64,000 bases of DNA from Corynebacterium pseudodiphtheriticum DSM 44287 (lineage in GTDB: Bacteria; Actinomycetota; Actinomycetes; Mycobacteriales; Mycobacteriaceae), in the NCBI RefSeq assembly GCF_000688415.1, contig NZ_JIAH01000005.1, positions 434,001 to 498,000 on the forward strand, read 5' to 3'. Position 1 is the first letter of the stretch. Each line of letters begins with the position of its first letter. The position numbers and the translations under genes are program-made. Below, in pieces: positions 62,578 through 64,000 of the stretch. The notes beneath the pieces are model-generated. The model was not told the DNA's origin. It saw only the letters and a list, made by a program, of their open reading frames with translations, and made no database searches.

Positions 62578-63786
62578 ATGACTACTAGCGAAAACTTCAC
62601 CATTGCAGGCCACAGTGGTATCCAGTTGGCGGCGCGGTTGGAAAGCCCAGCCAACCCGAGTGCGTATGCCTTGTTGGCGCATTGTTTTACCTGCTCAAAG
62701 GATTCCCCGGCGATGTCGCGCATCGCTAAGCAGTTGGTGCAGGAAGATATCGCGGTGTTGCGGATTGATTTCGCGGGCCTGGGGCATTCCGAAGGCAATT
62801 TCGAAGATTCCACGTTTTCTGGCGACGCCCAGGATGTGGTGGCGGCCGCGGAGTGGTTGGAGGAGCATTATCAAGCCCCACAATTGCTGATTGGTCATTC
62901 GCTCGGTGGTGCGGCAGCGTTGGCTGCGGCTGCCGATATTGATTCGTTGCGTGCGGTGGTCACCATCGCCGCGCCGTATGACCCGGAGCATGTCACAGGT
63001 TTGTTTGCTGGTGCATTGGACGATATCGCTGAAGATGGCTCGGCTTCGGTGAAAATTGGTGGCAAGACTGTCTGCGTGGGGCAAGGGCTTGTCGACGACC
63101 TGCGCGGATTTGATCAAAAAGAGCGCATTGCGGCGATTGATGTGCCATTGCTGGTCATGCATTCGAACGCAGATGAGTTGGTGGATATTCACAATGCGCA
63201 GGGGATTTATCGTGCGGCACGCACCGTGAAGTCGTTTATCATGCTGGACGGCGTGGATCACTTGCTCAACAAGGACAAGCAGGCACAGCACGCCGCGCAG
63301 ATGTTGGCTGGTTGGGCTCGGCCATATTTGCCGGATACCCCGGATGTGGACCGCGACGACTGCGCCGATGAGCGCTACAGCTATACCAAGGAAGGCGTTG
63401 TTGAAGCGCGACTTACCGGTGATGGTGATTTCGCCACCGAGCTTCGCGCCGGAAATCATCGCTGGATCGCAGACGAGCCGAAGAGTGTGCCCGGGGCTAA
63501 GGACACTGGCCCGAACCCGTATGACATGCTGCAAGCGTCGCTGGCTACGTGCACCGCGATGACGATGGGCATGTATGCGCGCCGCAAGAAGTGGGACATG
63601 GGTGATACTAAAGTCACCGTGACCCACGAGCGCGATAAGCAGGGCGTGACGACGTTCACCCGCGTGCTGCATTTCGACCCTGCGCTGAGCAATGAGCAAC
63701 AGGAAAAGCTGACCGCGATTTCCGAGAAATGCCCAGTGCACAAGACACTGCATGGCGAGATCCATATTGCGACGGAAACCAGCTAG
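62578..63786 (+). CDS. Alpha/beta hydrolase-OsmC fusion protein
   Basis: 402 residues from ATG 62578; a GTG two codons earlier is open. Residues 1-250 are an alpha/beta hydrolase with the nucleophile in [13 protein letters not shown] and a [11 protein letters not shown] oxyanion loop. Residues about 270-402 are an OsmC domain with the conserved Cys in [16 protein letters not shown] and the second Cys in [10 protein letters not shown], the peroxidatic pair of OsmC/Ohr-like proteins. TATTCT lies 7 nt before the ATG, so translation may be leaderless. Such fusions are thought to handle lipid or acyl peroxides. Confidence 0.88.
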   Translation: MTTSENFTIAGHSGIQLAARLESPANPSAYALLAHCFTCSKDSPAMSRIAKQLVQEDIAVLRIDFAGLGHSEGNFEDSTFSGDAQDVVAAAEWLEEHYQAPQLLIGHSLGGAAALAAAADIDSLRAVVTIAAPYDPEHVTGLFAGALDDIAEDGSASVKIGGKTVCVGQGLVDDLRGFDQKERIAAIDVPLLVMHSNADELVDIHNAQGIYRAARTVKSFIMLDGVDHLLNKDKQAQHAAQMLAGWARPYLPDTPDVDRDDCADERYSYTKEGVVEARLTGDGDFATELRAGNHRWIADEPKSVPGAKDTGPNPYDMLQASLATCTAMTMGMYARRKKWDMGDTKVTVTHERDKQGVTTFTRVLHFDPALSNEQQEKLTAISEKCPVHKTLHGEIHIATETS

Positions 63787-63824
63787 TTACATATATGACC
63801 ACGTTTCACAAGGAGGAGATCCTC

Positions 63825-64000
63825 ATGGCTACAAACAACGGCATCACTGCACAGAACGATTCGGCTGCACAGAACGATTTTGAAACTATTCAGACGGAGA
63901 CCCGCGGCCGAGTAGGCATCATTACGCTGGATCGCCCCAAAGCATTAAACGCTTTGAATCAGCAGCTCATGCTCGAGGTCATTTCCGCAGCACAAAAGTT
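63825..64000 (+). CDS. Enoyl-CoA hydratase/isomerase family (3' truncated by window edge)
   Basis: Only the first 58 residues are in the window. AGGAGGAG precedes ATG 63825. After a Gln/Asn-rich start, [21 protein letters not shown] is the crotonase-family opening (cited in part). The frame stays open to base 64000. Function: hydration or isomerisation of acyl-CoA esters; the subtype cannot be told from this part. Confidence 0.85.
   Translation, partial: MATNNGITAQNDSAAQNDFETIQTETRGRVGIITLDRPKALNALNQQLMLEVISAAQK

Noticed and set aside
62695..63765. 356-residue open frame opposite the hydrolase-OsmC fusion
   Set aside because: The fusion protein has intact catalytic motifs; the opposite frame shows none.

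Overview
The window is chromosomal DNA from a Corynebacterium-like member of the Mycobacteriales. The evidence is moderately high GC, LGFP-repeat cell-wall proteins, a SigK/RskA/DipZ set, an aecD-brnQ pair, Zur beside an ArsR-type regulator, and a housekeeping order (hemW-hrcA-dnaJ2-rsmE ... phoH-ybeY ... era-recO-uppS ... zur/znr-glyS ... dgt-dnaG) of the type seen in corynebacteria. I do not name a species.

Layout. 0-1.2 kb: end of an aldehyde dehydrogenase, then a two-hairpin RNA with C7 and C8 loops that fits the actinobacterial 6C sRNA family. 1.2-13.2 kb: a proline-iminopeptidase-like hydrolase; a minus-strand block with an oligopeptide-type ABC importer (binding protein, two permeases, double ATPase) directly behind a luciferase-like flavin enzyme; brnQ; aecD; and an ABC exporter. 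13.4-15.5 kb: a lipoprotein and a carboxylesterase. 15.5-21.5 kb is an accessory islet: a secreted LGFP-repeat protein with a cysteine-containing C-terminal region, a small cytoplasmic partner gene, a broken second copy of that partner, a small coupled gene pair, remnants of ISL3-, IS256- and probably IS3-family elements, an excisionase-like fragment and a tRNA-like hairpin.

21.5-31.9 kb: small membrane proteins, an acyl-CoA synthetase, two CNNM/CorC-type membrane proteins, then hemW-hrcA-dnaJ2-rsmE. 32.0-35.5 kb: dipZ, divergent from a Met/Asp/Lys-repeat lipoprotein, a SigK-like ECF sigma factor and an RskA-like anti-sigma factor; together they look like a self-contained envelope/redox stress regulon. 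35.5-44.8 kb: phoH, ybeY, pdxY, era, recO, uppS, a ferritin-like/VIT membrane protein, zur, an ArsR-family repressor and glyS. 44.8-53.3 kb: a membrane-anchored protein, a TPM-domain protein, a YdcF/SanA-like protein, dgt, dnaG, a YtxH-like small protein and a lipoprotein. 53.3-64 kb: tRNA-Asn, an RclA-like flavoprotein, tRNA-Met, an excalibur-domain membrane protein, a GCS2-family glutamate-cysteine ligase, a lone AAA ATPase, a DinB-like protein, a lipoprotein, a CitMHS transporter, an alpha/beta-hydrolase-OsmC fusion and the start of an enoyl-CoA hydratase.

Three signals cut across the window. (1) The 10-mer CTTGCCGACG occurs about 20 times by eye, far above chance and mostly in the coding orientation; a CTTGTCGACG variant adds about 13. 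(2) A set of genes has a TAGNCW -10-like box exactly 6 nt before the start codon, the geometry of leaderless transcription. (3) Many gaps after stop codons hold short degenerate tandem repeats, each gap with its own unit.
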